From Agrobacterium genomosp. 13 str. CFBP 6927 (GTDB lineage Bacteria > Pseudomonadota > Alphaproteobacteria > Rhizobiales > Rhizobiaceae), in the NCBI GenBank assembly GCA_900012615.1, contig LT009756.1, forward strand, positions 2,549,466-2,613,465: a stretch of 64,000 nt of DNA. Reading direction: 5' to 3'. Shown here piece after piece: positions 1-9,833 of the stretch. Below the pieces are notes generated by a model that was not told the origin of the DNA, ran no database searches, and saw only the letters and a list, made by a program, of their open reading frames with translations. The position numbers were made by a program, and so were the translations under genes. The first letter of the stretch is position 1. Each line of letters starts with the position of its first letter.

Positions 1-1
1 C

Positions 2-421
2 GTCTTCGAACAGATCGGCGTGTTCGAGCGGGACATTCGGCCGCTCGACAAAAGCCATGCACCGATTTCAAGGCTGCGCCATCTCACCCACACCCTGATG
101 GAACAGCACCATCAGGATCTCAACGACAATCCTTACATCTTCGAAATGATCCTGATGACGGCAAAGCAGGACATGAAGTGCGGCGACTATTACAAATCCG
201 TCATTGCAAACCTTCTGGCCGACATTATCCGTGACGGTATCGATGCGGGAATCTATGCCCCCGCCGATATTCCGCCTCTGTCGAACACCGTGCTCCACGC
301 GCTTACAAGCGTAATCCATCCCGTCCTCCTGGCACGGGAAGACATCGGCAATTTAGCAACACGTTGCGATCAACTCGTCGATTTAATCGATGCGGGATTG
401 CGCAATCCGCTTGCTAAGTGA
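2..421 (+). CDS. TetR-family transcriptional regulator, C-terminal part (cut by window edge)
   Basis: The reading frame is open from the first bases of the window, so this is the 3' part of a longer gene; the GTG at 20 is probably internal. The 133 or more visible residues are helical and acidic and fit the C-terminal ligand-binding/dimerisation domain of an AcrR/TetR repressor. The N-terminal helix-turn-helix lies outside the window, so the family call rests on fold-like composition and context. It sits 199 bp upstream of an RND efflux operon in the same orientation, which is the usual place for the pump's local repressor (compare AmeR or AcrR). Confidence 0.7.
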   Translation, partial: VFEQIGVFERDIRPLDKSHAPISRLRHLTHTLMEQHHQDLNDNPYIFEMILMTAKQDMKCGDYYKSVIANLLADIIRDGIDAGIYAPADIPPLSNTVLHALTSVIHPVLLAREDIGNLATRCDQLVDLIDAGLRNPLAK

Positions 422-620
422 CGATTCCCAATTTACGTCACCTTCTCGCAATTGCTTGCGAAGCGCTAAAGCCTGCGCTTCTATGCGCTTGGCGGTCCGG
501 ACAGAATGAGCGAATCGGGTCCCTGTAAGACCTTCGCCTGTCGTGTCTGTTTCCGGGACGCGCATCCGCCGAGCGACATTGCGCTTAAAGTTGAATGCGA
601 CCCATACGCAGGGAAGAACA

Positions 621-1823
621 ATGAGCCGACGTATTTTACCCCTATTTGCTTCTCTGTGTGTAACCGCGGTTCTGGCGGGATGCAGCGATGGCGGCGAGAG
701 CGGCCAGGCCGCTGGCCAGGGCGCCGAGCGCCCACCTTCTCCGGTCAGCATCATCCTGATGAAGACCAGCGAATATCCCCTGACCACCGTTCTTCCCGGC
801 CGTGCCAGCGCGTTCCAGACGGCGGAAATCCGTCCGCGCGTCACCGGCATCATCCGCGAAATTCCCTTCAAGGAAGGCAGCGAGGTCAAGCAGGGCGATG
901 TTCTGTACCAGATCGAGGACAACACCTATCTGGCGGAAGTGGCGCAGGCCAAGGCAAGCGTGGCGAAGGCCGAAGCAAGCGTTCCAAGCGCCGAGGCGAA
1001 CCTTGCCCGCTACGAGCGGCTGGTCAACAGCGGCGCAACGCAGATCGAATATGAAAACGCCAAGGTGACGCTGCTGCAGGCTCAGGCCGATGTGGCCCAG
1101 ACCAAGGCGGCGCTGGAAACGGCTGAAATCAACCTCGATCTCACCAAGGTCCGCGCGCCCTTTGACGGCATTACCAGCGCGACCGCCTTCAGCATCGGCA
1201 ACGTCGTGACGGCAAACCAGACGACCGCCTTGACGACGCTGCGCCGCATCGATCCGATCTATATCGATCTGATGGAATCCAGCATCAATCTCCTGCGTCT
1301 GAAAAAGGCGATCTCGTCGGGCCAGCTTGGCGGCGATACGAAAGAAACAGGTATTCACCTGACCCTGGAAGACGGCACCGAATACAAACATGACGGCAAG
1401 ATCGACATGTCCGACATGGCCGTGAGCGAAACCACCGGCACCTTCTCCATCCGCGCTCTCTTCGAGAACCCGGACGATCTCCTGCTTCCCGGCACCTATG
1501 TCCGCGCCACGCTGACCATCGGCAAGGAAAAGGGTTTCCGCATTCCCCAGCGCGCGGCAAGCCGCAACGCCAACGGCGAACTGACCGCAAAATTCGTCTC
1601 GGCGGAAAACAAGGTGGAAACCCGCACCTTCCCGTCCAGCCAGCAGTCGGGCAATGCCTGGCTGGTAACGGAGAACGTCAAGGATGGCGACAAGCTCATC
1701 GTCGACGGTTTCCAGTGGATTGCCGACGGTGCGACGGTCGCACCGGTTGAAGTGACCATCGACGATCGCGGTATCGTCGTTCTGCCGCAGCAAGCTCAGC
1801 CTGCCGCCGCCCCCACGAAATAA
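621..1823 (+). CDS. RND efflux periplasmic adaptor (membrane fusion protein, lipoprotein)
   Basis: 400-residue adaptor that bridges the inner-membrane RND pump and the outer-membrane channel. The ATG at 621 is chosen over an in-frame upstream start at 543 because it follows a GGGAAG ribosome site and opens directly into a lipoprotein signal with lipobox LAGC (Cys21). A lipoyl/barrel-sandwich half motif is followed by a long Ala/Glu-rich coiled-coil hairpin (about residues 95-165), the second lipoyl half ('KVRAPFDGI') and a beta-barrel domain, the order typical of AcrA/MexA. It is first in an operon with the pump 53 bp downstream. AmeA of Agrobacterium is the likely orthologue, but I cannot separate AmeA from other AcrA-like paralogues by eye. 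Confidence 0.93.
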   Translation: MSRRILPLFASLCVTAVLAGCSDGGESGQAAGQGAERPPSPVSIILMKTSEYPLTTVLPGRASAFQTAEIRPRVTGIIREIPFKEGSEVKQGDVLYQIEDNTYLAEVAQAKASVAKAEASVPSAEANLARYERLVNSGATQIEYENAKVTLLQAQADVAQTKAALETAEINLDLTKVRAPFDGITSATAFSIGNVVTANQTTALTTLRRIDPIYIDLMESSINLLRLKKAISSGQLGGDTKETGIHLTLEDGTEYKHDGKIDMSDMAVSETTGTFSIRALFENPDDLLLPGTYVRATLTIGKEKGFRIPQRAASRNANGELTAKFVSAENKVETRTFPSSQQSGNAWLVTENVKDGDKLIVDGFQWIADGATVAPVEVTIDDRGIVVLPQQAQPAAAPTK

Positions 1824-1876
1824 GCATGAGCACGAAACCCCAGGTCGAAGCTCGTAAAAGGTAAGGCAGGACTGCC

Positions 1877-4800
1877 ATGGCCCATTTCTTCATCCGGCGC
1901 CCCGTGTTTGCATGGGTTATCGCCATCGTCATCATGCTGGGTGGCGCCCTTGCGATCTGGACGCTTTCCATTTCGCAATATCCCGATATTGCCCCGACGA
2001 CGGTACGCGTCAGCGCGACCTATAATGGCGCGAGCGCCGAGACCGTCGAGAAATCGGTGACGACGATCATCGAGGACGGCATGACCGGCCTTGACGACCT
2101 CACCTATATGACCTCGTCATCCTCCACCGGCAGCGCCGAAGTGACACTGACCTTCGGCAACAGCATCATGCCTGACATCGCGCAGGTTCAGGTGCAGAAC
2201 AAGCTGCAGCTCGTCCAGTCGCAATTGCCCGATACCGTGCAGCAGCAGGGTATCCAGGTCAGCCGCTCCACATCGAGCATTCTGATGGTGGGTGCGCTGA
2301 TCTCGACCGACGGCAAACGCAATTCGGCCGATCTCGGCGACGTCTTCTCCTCGCGTGTCGAAGACCAGATCAAGCGCCTCGAAGGCGTGGGCAGCATCAA
2401 CGTCTTCGGTTCCGAATATGCGATGCGCATCTGGCTGGATCCGTTCAAGCTCAACAAGTACCAGCTGACCACGGCCGACGTGACAAGCGCCATCGAAAGC
2501 CAGAATACCCAGGTTTCGGTCGGTTCTCTTGGCGCCGTGCCCGCCGTCAAGGGCCAGCAGCTGAACGTGACGGTGACGGCGCAGAGCCAGCTCACCACCG
2601 TGGCCGATTTCGAATCGGTCATCCTGAAAGTCGAGAAGGACGGCGCAACCGTTCGCCTGAGCGACGTGGCGCGCATCGAAATCGGCCAGGAAACCTATGG
2701 TGGCGATTCCCGTTCGAACGGCCGTCCCTCTGCCGGTTTCGCGGTCAACCTCGCCACGGGCGCGAACGCGCTCGATACGGCAGCGCGTGTAAAGTCGGCG
2801 CTTTCCGCCGTCGAGGGTTCGCTGCCCGAGGGGGTTTCGATCGAATATCCCTATGACACGACACCCTTCGTGAAGCTGTCGATCGAGAAAGTGGTGCATA
2901 CGCTGATTGAAGCGATCATTCTCGTCTTCGTCGTGCTTCTGGTGTTCCTGCAGAATCTCAGAGCCACCTTCATTCCGATGATCGCGGTTCCCGTCGTGCT
3001 TCTCGGCACTTTCGGTGTCCTTGCACTGACAGGATATTCCATCAACACGCTCACCATGTTCGCCATGGTTCTGGCCATCGGCCTTCTCGTCGACGACGCC
3101 ATCGTTGTTGTCGAAAACGTCGAGCGCATCATGTCGGAAGAGGGCCTGTCGCCGGTCGAGGCAACCGAAAAGTCGATGGGTGAAATCACTGGCGCGATCA
3201 TCGGCATCGCGCTCGTGCTGACGGCCGTGTTCATCCCGATGGCATTCTTCGGCGGATCGACGGGCATCATTTATCGCCAGTTCTCGATCACCATCGTTTC
3301 GGCCATGCTGCTTTCGGCAGTGGTCGCCATCGTTCTGACGCCGGCGCTTTGCGCCACGATGCTGAAGCCGATCGATCATCACAAGAAGCAGCGCGGACCG
3401 GGCGCTTGGTTCAACCGCGGCTTCGGCAAGACGACGGACGGTTATGTTTCCTCCATCGGCTACCTGCTGAAGCGGCCTCTGCGCGTGATGATTATTTTCG
3501 CGATCGTGATCGGCGGCTGCGCCTGGTTCTTCAGCAAGCTGCCCAGCTCATTCCTGCCGCAGGAAGACCAGGGCGTGCTGCTGACGATCATCCAGACCCC
3601 GACGGGTTCGAATATCGAACGCACAAACGAGGTGGTGAAGCAGGTCGAAAACTACTTCCGCGAAAAGGAAGCCAACAATGTCGAATCGGTTTTCGGTGTT
3701 CTGGGCTTCAGCTTCAGCGGTTCCGGCCAGAACAACGCCATCGTCTTCACCAAGCTCAAGGATTTCGCCGAGAGAACCGCGCCCGATCAACACGCAGGCG
3801 CCATTGTGCAGCGTGCGATGGGCACATTCTTCGGTTTCCGCGATGCGCAGGTGTTCCCGCTTCTGCCGCCGGCCATTCAGGGTATGGGCACATCGAGCGG
3901 TTTCTCGATGTATCTCGTGGATAGCGGCCGTAATGGCACAGAGGCACTGACGGCCACGTCCAAGGAGCTGATTGCGCTTGCGACCAGCAATCCGAAGGTC
4001 AGCTCGCTCAGAAGCGACAGCCAGGACAACGAAACGCAGATGAAGATCATTCTCGATCAGGAAAAGATGGGAGCCATGGGGGTCGATCTTTCCTCCGTGA
4101 ACCTCATGCTGTCGACGATCTTTGCCGGCCGGGATGTCAACGACTTCACCCTCAACGGTGAACTCAAGCCGGTCTATGTCCAGGGTGATGCGCCTTATCG
4201 CATGCAGCCGGACGACCTGAAGTTCTGGTATGCCCGCAATACCAGCGGCGAAATGGTGCCCTTCTCCTCCTTCAGCGAGGTGAAATGGGTCAATGCGCCG
4301 CCGTCTCTCGCCCGTTTCAACGGCACGGGTGCGATCTCGCTTGAAGGCACCGCCGGCGCGGGCGTCGCGTCCGGTGATGCTATGGACGAGATGGAACGCC
4401 TGACGGCGAGCCTGCCGGGCGGTTACACCGTGGCATGGCAGGGCATCTCCTATCAGGAGCGGCTTTCGGGTTCACAGGCTCCGATGCTCTACGCGCTGTC
4501 GGTTCTGATCGTGTTCCTTTGCCTTGCAGCCCTTTATGAAAGCTGGTCGATCCCCTTCTCGGTCATCATGGCCGTGCCGGTGGGCGTCCTCGGCGCTCTG
4601 ACCGCGGCCCATTTCTTCGGCCAGTCGAACGACGTCTACTTCAAGGTGGGCCTGCTCACGACAATCGGCCTTGCCGCGAAAAACGCGATCCTGATCGTCG
4701 AATTCGCCAAGGAACGGCAGGAGCACGGCTTGAGTCTGCTGGAAGCGACGCTGGAAGCGGCGAAGCTTCGCCTGCGTCCGATCATCATGACATCGCTCGC

Positions 4801-4966
4801 CTTCATCCTCGGCGTCGTACCTCTGGCGATTGCAACCGGAGCGGGTTCTGCTGCACAAAATGCAATCGGCATTGGGGTGCTGGGTGGTATGCTTTCTGCA
4901 ACACTGCTCGGAATTTTCTTCGTTCCGTCCTTTTTCGTCATCATTCGTCGCCTTTCAAGGCGTTAA
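1877..4966 (+). CDS. RND multidrug efflux transporter (AcrB/AmeB-like, HAE1 family)
   Basis: Inner-membrane proton-driven drug exporter of 1029 residues, the standard HAE1 length. It shows the N-terminal helix 'FFIRRPVFAWVIAI', two periplasmic halves each followed by six-helix bundles, the paired TM4 aspartates (Asp406-Asp407 in 'LVDDAIVVVENVER') and the TM10 lysine (Lys935 in 'AAKNAILIVEFAKE') of the proton relay. It should form a trimer and work with the adaptor upstream and the channel downstream. Ribosome site AAGGCAGG precedes the ATG. The order adaptor-pump-channel with a TetR gene fits AmeABC of Agrobacterium. Confidence 0.96.
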   Translation: MAHFFIRRPVFAWVIAIVIMLGGALAIWTLSISQYPDIAPTTVRVSATYNGASAETVEKSVTTIIEDGMTGLDDLTYMTSSSSTGSAEVTLTFGNSIMPDIAQVQVQNKLQLVQSQLPDTVQQQGIQVSRSTSSILMVGALISTDGKRNSADLGDVFSSRVEDQIKRLEGVGSINVFGSEYAMRIWLDPFKLNKYQLTTADVTSAIESQNTQVSVGSLGAVPAVKGQQLNVTVTAQSQLTTVADFESVILKVEKDGATVRLSDVARIEIGQETYGGDSRSNGRPSAGFAVNLATGANALDTAARVKSALSAVEGSLPEGVSIEYPYDTTPFVKLSIEKVVHTLIEAIILVFVVLLVFLQNLRATFIPMIAVPVVLLGTFGVLALTGYSINTLTMFAMVLAIGLLVDDAIVVVENVERIMSEEGLSPVEATEKSMGEITGAIIGIALVLTAVFIPMAFFGGSTGIIYRQFSITIVSAMLLSAVVAIVLTPALCATMLKPIDHHKKQRGPGAWFNRGFGKTTDGYVSSIGYLLKRPLRVMIIFAIVIGGCAWFFSKLPSSFLPQEDQGVLLTIIQTPTGSNIERTNEVVKQVENYFREKEANNVESVFGVLGFSFSGSGQNNAIVFTKLKDFAERTAPDQHAGAIVQRAMGTFFGFRDAQVFPLLPPAIQGMGTSSGFSMYLVDSGRNGTEALTATSKELIALATSNPKVSSLRSDSQDNETQMKIILDQEKMGAMGVDLSSVNLMLSTIFAGRDVNDFTLNGELKPVYVQGDAPYRMQPDDLKFWYARNTSGEMVPFSSFSEVKWVNAPPSLARFNGTGAISLEGTAGAGVASGDAMDEMERLTASLPGGYTVAWQGISYQERLSGSQAPMLYALSVLIVFLCLAALYESWSIPFSVIMAVPVGVLGALTAAHFFGQSNDVYFKVGLLTTIGLAAKNAILIVEFAKERQEHGLSLLEATLEAAKLRLRPIIMTSLAFILGVVPLAIATGAGSAAQNAIGIGVLGGMLSATLLGIFFVPSFFVIIRRLSRR

Positions 4967-5115
4967 CAAAACAAAAATGGGCTGTGCCAACCGTTAATAC
5001 GCTGCTAGAAATGTTGCCGATTTGGCAAATGCACGTTTCTACGGCATATCGACCGCGCAGCCCATTTGTCAGCAAGCCGCGCTCGGTAAGCCAACCAGAG
5101 AATTGGGAAAACTAT

Positions 5116-6558
5116 ATGCTGTCTATTCGCGCTACTCTTCCCCTGACAATGCTGCTGCTTTCAGGCTGTGTTGTTGGACCCGACCACAAGACGCCGGAAA
5201 TCCAATTGCCGGGAAAGTTTGCGGAAGCCGGAAAAACCAGTAATGGCGACATCAGCAGCGTTGCATGGTGGACTGCTTTCAACGACAGCCGTCTGAACGG
5301 TTACGTTTCCACCGGCCTCGCACAGAACCTCACCGTGATGCAGGCTATCGAGCGCATCAATCAGGCGCAGGCCCAGGTGATCGTGGACGGCGCCGGCGGC
5401 CTGCCGAGCCTGACGGGCAGTGGCAGCCACACGACCAGCGAGACCAAGGGCAGCTATCGTGACGTTCCCGTCACCAACGTGTCTTCCGGCGGCCTCAGCG
5501 TTTCCTGGTTCCTCGACCTCTTCGGCCGCTATCGCCGGGCAACGGAAAGCGCCAATGCATCGCTCGATGCCGCTTACTCCACCGTCGACGTTCAGCGCCT
5601 GACGCTGATTTCATCCGTCGCCGCTGCCTATATCGACGTGCGCTATTATCAGGAACGTCTGGCGATTGCCCGCCAGAACCTGGGCTCACGCCGTGAAACG
5701 CTCGATCTGACCAAGCTGCAGCTCGAAGCGGGTGCCGCCTCGCGCCTCGATGTCGTCCAGTCCGAAGGTCTGGTCAATTCCACGCTGTCACAGATCCCCG
5801 GCCTCGAAACCAGCTTCCGCAAGGCCGCGCATCGCATCGCGACCCTGCTCGGCATGCCGGCCTCGTCGCTCATCGCTGAACTTCAGAAGGGTGCACGCCA
5901 GCCTGTTGCCCGCGCAGTTCCCCGCACCGGCATCCCGGCTGACCTGATCCGCAACCGTCCGGACATCCGCGTCGCCGAACGTAATCTCGCCGCTGCGGTC
6001 GCCACGATCGGTGTAACCGAGGCGCAGCTTTATCCGAGCATCGAGCTTGGTGGCGCGATCACCCCGAGCTACAATTTCCTGAGTGGCGGCGGCAGGGGAA
6101 CGGCCAATAGCTGGTCCTTCGGTCCGAGCCTCACCCTTCCGATCCTCGACGGTGGCAGACTCCGCGCCAATGTTGACATCGCCAACTCACAGGCACGCGA
6201 GCAATATCTCGTCTGGAAGGCGACCGTTCTCAACGCGGTGGAAGAAGTCGAAAACGCTCTGGCCGCCATCAATCGCGACCAGCGTACCGTCGACGCTCTG
6301 AGAAAGACCGTCGCCTCCTACCAGGAAGCACTGCAGCTCTCGACCGCCAGCTATCGCGATGGCGCATCGTCTCTGCTCGACGTTCTGGATGCCCAGCGCT
6401 CGGTCTCGGATGCGCAGGCAAACCTTGCCACGGCGATCCAGACGACCGCGCAGGACTATGTCTCGCTCAACGTGGCTCTCGGTGGCGGTTATGCCGTTGG
6501 CCAGCCAGCCCCGAAGAAGTCAGCCGGCCCGACCGTGGCCGCCGCGAAGGGCATGTAA
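5116..6558 (+). CDS. Outer-membrane efflux channel lipoprotein (NodT/OprM family)
   Basis: 480-residue TolC-like channel with duplicated outer-membrane-efflux halves. The ATG at 5116 is preferred to the upstream in-frame start at 4984 because it follows GGGAAAAC and begins a lipoprotein signal with LLSGC (Cys18). Family motifs include 'IDVRYYQERLAIARQNL', 'NRPDIRVAERNLAAA' and the C-terminal 'YRDGASSLLDVLDAQR'. It is the last gene of the RND operon, 149 bp after the pump gene, and is followed by a strong intrinsic terminator. AmeC-like. Confidence 0.94.
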   Translation: MLSIRATLPLTMLLLSGCVVGPDHKTPEIQLPGKFAEAGKTSNGDISSVAWWTAFNDSRLNGYVSTGLAQNLTVMQAIERINQAQAQVIVDGAGGLPSLTGSGSHTTSETKGSYRDVPVTNVSSGGLSVSWFLDLFGRYRRATESANASLDAAYSTVDVQRLTLISSVAAAYIDVRYYQERLAIARQNLGSRRETLDLTKLQLEAGAASRLDVVQSEGLVNSTLSQIPGLETSFRKAAHRIATLLGMPASSLIAELQKGARQPVARAVPRTGIPADLIRNRPDIRVAERNLAAAVATIGVTEAQLYPSIELGGAITPSYNFLSGGGRGTANSWSFGPSLTLPILDGGRLRANVDIANSQAREQYLVWKATVLNAVEEVENALAAINRDQRTVDALRKTVASYQEALQLSTASYRDGASSLLDVLDAQRSVSDAQANLATAIQTTAQDYVSLNVALGGGYAVGQPAPKKSAGPTVAAAKGM

Positions 6559-6579
6559 GAACGGCCCAAAAAGGCAAAC

Positions 6580-6611
6580 AAAAAGCCCGCGTCTTTCGAC
6601 GCGGGCTTTTT
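6580..6611 (+). terminator. Rho-independent terminator of the efflux operon
   Basis: A perfect 14-bp stem (AAAAAGCCCGCGTC with its complement) around a TTTC loop, with the T-run as part of the 3' arm, 21 bp after the channel stop codon. Confidence 0.9.
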
Positions 6612-6625
6612 GCTATTCAGGGCAT

Positions 6626-6655
6626 AAAAAAAGCACCGGTGACCCGGTGCTTTTT
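6626..6655 (-). terminator. Rho-independent terminator of efp
   Basis: 12-bp stem (AAAAAGCACCGG with its complement, loop 6640-6643) flanked by A/T runs on both sides. It lies 20 bp downstream of the efp stop, so it ends efp transcription and could also act on read-through from the left. Confidence 0.85.
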
Positions 6656-6674
6656 GTTTAACCAGCCATCAGGC

Positions 6675-7244
6675 TCAGCTCTTGGCGCGCTCGACGTAGG
6701 AATTGTCTTCCGTCGCGATGACCACGCGAATGCCGGCATCGATATGCGGCGGAACCATGGTGCGGATGCCGTTGGAAAGGATTGCCGGCTTGTAGGAAGA
6801 AGAAGCCGTCTGGCCCTTAACGACCGGTTCCGTTTCCATGATTTCCAGCGTCACGTGGCGCGGCAGTTCGACAGCCAGCGGATTGCCTTCGTGGATGGAA
6901 AGAACGCAGGTCATGCCTTCCTGCAGATAGGCCTTCTGGTCGCCCATCGTGTCGACGTCGACAACAACCTGATCGTAGTTTTCCGGGTTCATGAAGTGGA
7001 AGCCTTCGCCATCTTCATAAAGGAACTGGAAGTTCAGGTCTTCGACGAAAGCGCGCTCGACCTGCTCGGTGGTGCGCCAGCGCTCGGAGACCTTCACGCC
7101 GTCAACGATGCGGCGCATGTCTACCTGCGTGACCGGCGTGCCCTTGCCGGGGTGAAAGTTCTGCGCGGTAAGAACGACGTAAAGCTTGCCGTCCACGTCG
7201 AGAACATTGCCCTTGCGGACGGATGAGGCGATAACCTTGACCAT
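6675..7244 (-). CDS. efp: Elongation factor P
   Basis: 189-residue EF-P, which relieves ribosome stalling at polyproline stretches. The N-terminal KOW-like domain carries the modified lysine at the expected position (Lys34 in 'NFHPGKGTP'), followed by two OB-fold domains; the C-terminal signature reads '[25 protein letters not shown]'. Lys34 is the residue beta-lysylated by EpmA after EpmB makes (R)-beta-lysine, and both enzymes are encoded divergently next door, so the (R)-beta-lysyl form is expected here rather than rhamnosyl or unmodified EF-P. A dedicated terminator follows. Confidence 0.98.
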   Translation of the reverse strand: MVKVIASSVRKGNVLDVDGKLYVVLTAQNFHPGKGTPVTQVDMRRIVDGVKVSERWRTTEQVERAFVEDLNFQFLYEDGEGFHFMNPENYDQVVVDVDTMGDQKAYLQEGMTCVLSIHEGNPLAVELPRHVTLEIMETEPVVKGQTASSSYKPAILSNGIRTMVPPHIDAGIRVVIATEDNSYVERAKS

Positions 7245-7495
7245 ATGACTTCCTTGTAACTCGATGAAATGCGTCGTAAAGGACTGCGCGGCAGCACCGG
7301 CCCCGGCAGACGTTTTGTCTTTTTTCTGGGGCGCAACTACCTTAAATCCGCGCGAATTGCCAGCCTTCTACAGCAATTCGCGAAAGAGTGCCTAGCGGTT
7401 TTCCGCCCGGAATTGCTTTAAATGATGCGATCAGGCGTTTTGCGGGCCGTTTATCCGCAACAGGGCCCGCAGGGAAGACGGAAAAGAAAAGAGAA

Positions 7496-8560
7496 ATGGG
7501 CTCGAACAACGAGACAATGTCGCCATGGTGGACGCCCGATGTTCACGCAGACCGCCGCGCTTTCCTGCTTGGACGCAATGCGATCCAGTCGGCGTTTCGC
7601 AGCCATTTCGCGCGCGCCGATTTTCTCGAAGTCGACACCGCCACGCTGCAGATTTCCCCCGGCAACGAGGCACATCTGCACGCCTTCGCCACCCAGGGCC
7701 TGACATCAGGCGGCGAGGCCGCCCCGCTCTATCTTCATACCTCGCCGGAATTTGCCTGCAAGAAGCTGCTCGCGGCCGGTGAAGAACGCATCCTCTGTTT
7801 CGCCCATGTTTACCGAAACCGGGAGAGAGGCCCCCTGCACCACCCGGAATTCACCATGCTGGAATGGTATCGGGTCGGTGAGACCTACGAGACCCTGATG
7901 AAGGATAGCGCCGACCTTCTGGCACTGGCCGCCGAGACCGCCAAGACGAAAAACTTTACCTATCGTGGCCGCAGCGTCGATCCCTTCCTCGAGCCGGAAC
8001 GCCTGAGCGTTGCCGAAGCCTTCGAGCGTTACGCGGCAATTGACCTCCTCGCGACCATCGGCCGAAACGGTGAAACGGACGAACGGCATCTCGCCGCAAG
8101 CCTCACCAATGCCGGCATTCGCGTCGCCGATGACGACACCTGGGCGGATATGTTCAGCCGCGTGATTGTCGAGCGGGTGGAGCCGGAACTGGGCTTTGGC
8201 CGTGCAACCATTCTTGACGAATATCCGACCTGCGAAGCGGCTCTTGCCCGCAAATCGCCTGATGATGCGCGGGTGGCGGAACGTTTCGAGCTTTATGCCT
8301 GCGGCGTGGAACTTGCCAATGCCTTTGGCGAATTGACCGACGCCGCCGAGCAGAGGCGGCGTTTCGAAATGGAAATGGCCGAGAAGCAGCGGGTTTACGG
8401 CGAGACATATCCGCTGGACGAGGATTTTCTCGCAGCACTGGCGATCATGCCGCCGGCAAGCGGCATAGCGCTCGGCTTCGACCGGCTGGTCATGCTGGCA
8501 ACCGGCGCGCCACGCATCGATCTCGTCATGTGGGCTCCCGTCGCGGAATATGGTCGATGA
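7496..8560 (+). CDS. epmA: EF-P lysine ligase EpmA (GenX/PoxA/YjeA)
   Basis: 354-residue truncated class II lysyl-tRNA synthetase paralogue without the anticodon-binding domain; it attaches (R)-beta-lysine to EF-P Lys34. Motif 2 is seen in 'VYRNRERGPLHHPEFTMLEW' and motif 3 in 'GIALGFDRLVML'; 'SPGNEAHLHAF' is typical of the family. The start at 7496 follows purine-rich GAAAAGAGAA; ATG 7517 (MSPWW) is a reasonable alternative that matches the shorter E. coli protein, and an upstream in-frame start at 7388 looks like leader sequence. Its stop overlaps the epmB start (ATGA), so the two modification genes are translationally coupled. Confidence 0.95.
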   Translation: MGSNNETMSPWWTPDVHADRRAFLLGRNAIQSAFRSHFARADFLEVDTATLQISPGNEAHLHAFATQGLTSGGEAAPLYLHTSPEFACKKLLAAGEERILCFAHVYRNRERGPLHHPEFTMLEWYRVGETYETLMKDSADLLALAAETAKTKNFTYRGRSVDPFLEPERLSVAEAFERYAAIDLLATIGRNGETDERHLAASLTNAGIRVADDDTWADMFSRVIVERVEPELGFGRATILDEYPTCEAALARKSPDDARVAERFELYACGVELANAFGELTDAAEQRRRFEMEMAEKQRVYGETYPLDEDFLAALAIMPPASGIALGFDRLVMLATGAPRIDLVMWAPVAEYGR

Positions 8561-9621
8561 CAAGACTTGAAACCATCAAGACACCTGAAGCGCTTCTCGA
8601 GGCCGGGCTGATCGAGGCCGAGGCGCTCGAGAGCCTTCGTGCTGTCACGCAGCGTTACGCGCTCGCCATCACGCCAACAATGGCCGGACTGGTGGACAGC
8701 CGGGACCCGCAGGACCCCATTGCCCGGCAATTCGTGCCGGATGCCGCGGAACTCGTCCATCTCCCCGAGGAGCGGGACGATCCGATTGGCGATGATGCCC
8801 ATAGTCCCGTCCATGGCATCGTTCACCGTTATCCCGACCGGGTCCTTTTAAAGGCAGTGCATGTCTGCCCCGTCTATTGCCGTTTCTGTTTCCGTCGCGA
8901 GATGGTTGGGCCGCAGGGCAACGGCATGATGAGCCCGGAAGAGCTGGACGCCGCATTCGACTACATAAAAGCCAACCCGGCCATCTGGGAGGTCATCCTC
9001 ACCGGCGGCGATCCGCTGGTGCTCTCCCCGCGACGCCTTTCCGATCTGATGAAGCGGCTGAAAGACATACAGCATGTCAAAATCGTCCGCTTCCACACCC
9101 GTGTGCCGGTCGTCGATCCCGACCGCATCGACGGGCCGCTGATCGAGGCGCTGAAGGCCAGCGGCAAGACCACCTATGTCGCCCTGCACGCCAATCACGC
9201 GCGCGAACTCGGTCAGGAAGCCCGAAGCGCCTGCGCGCGGTTGATCGATGCCGGCATCGCGATGGTCAGCCAGACCGTGCTTCTGAAGGACGTCAACGAC
9301 GATCCGGCAGTTCTGGCCGATCTGATGCGCGCCTTTGTCGAAACCCGGATCAAACCCTATTACCTGCACCATCCCGATCTTGCGCCCGGAACCAGCCATT
9401 TCCGGCTGACGATCGAGGAGGGTCAGCGAATCGTTTCCGCCCTGCGCGGACATGTCTCCGGTCTATGCCAGCCGACCTATGTTCTCGACATACCGGGCGG
9501 CCACGGCAAGGCCACGATCGGCCGAAATGCGGCCGAAAAAACCCGCGATGGCTGTTATTCCGTCTCTGATTTCAACGGAAACGATCATATTTACCCACCG
9601 CCTGCATCTCGCGGCGATTAA
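8557..9621 (+). CDS. epmB: EF-P (R)-beta-lysine-forming lysine 2,3-aminomutase EpmB
   Basis: 354-residue radical SAM, PLP-dependent KamA-family enzyme that converts lysine to (R)-beta-lysine for EpmA. The cluster motif CxxxCxxC is Cys104, Cys108 and Cys111 in 'VHVCPVYCRFCFRR'. 'ILTGGDPL' follows, as does the C-terminal 'IPGGHGKATIG', whose lysine is the likely PLP anchor. The short length and the absence of the extended N- and C-terminal parts of clostridial aminomutases fit EpmB. It starts inside the epmA stop codon (ATGA) and is followed by an intrinsic terminator. Confidence 0.95.
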   Translation: MTRLETIKTPEALLEAGLIEAEALESLRAVTQRYALAITPTMAGLVDSRDPQDPIARQFVPDAAELVHLPEERDDPIGDDAHSPVHGIVHRYPDRVLLKAVHVCPVYCRFCFRREMVGPQGNGMMSPEELDAAFDYIKANPAIWEVILTGGDPLVLSPRRLSDLMKRLKDIQHVKIVRFHTRVPVVDPDRIDGPLIEALKASGKTTYVALHANHARELGQEARSACARLIDAGIAMVSQTVLLKDVNDDPAVLADLMRAFVETRIKPYYLHHPDLAPGTSHFRLTIEEGQRIVSALRGHVSGLCQPTYVLDIPGGHGKATIGRNAAEKTRDGCYSVSDFNGNDHIYPPPASRGD

Positions 9622-9630
9622 AACAGGCAT

Positions 9631-9656
9631 AAAAAGCCCGCCGCGCCGGGCTTTTT
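9631..9656 (+). terminator. Rho-independent terminator of epmAB
   Basis: 10-bp stem AAAAAGCCCG / CGGGCTTTTT with a six-base loop, 9 bp after the epmB stop. Confidence 0.85.
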
Positions 9657-9833
9657 GCGGCGGCCTCTAGCGAAAACAAAAATTTCACATTTCCGCCCCT
9701 CTCCTGTCATCATAAAGAAAAATATTCTACCTATAACAATCAGCATTGATTTTAGTGGTGGTCTGGATTATCAGTGTGGAACTGGAGAACGAGTCTCCTG
9801 ATTCTGGGCCAACACCAATACAGGGAGTGTGTC

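Noticed and set aside
642-1793. A 383-codon antisense frame within the adaptor gene
   Set aside because: Shadow of the adaptor coding strand; no start signals.
2117-3382. A 421-codon antisense frame within the RND pump gene
   Set aside because: The pump is a full-length textbook AcrB homologue; the antisense product resembles no protein family.
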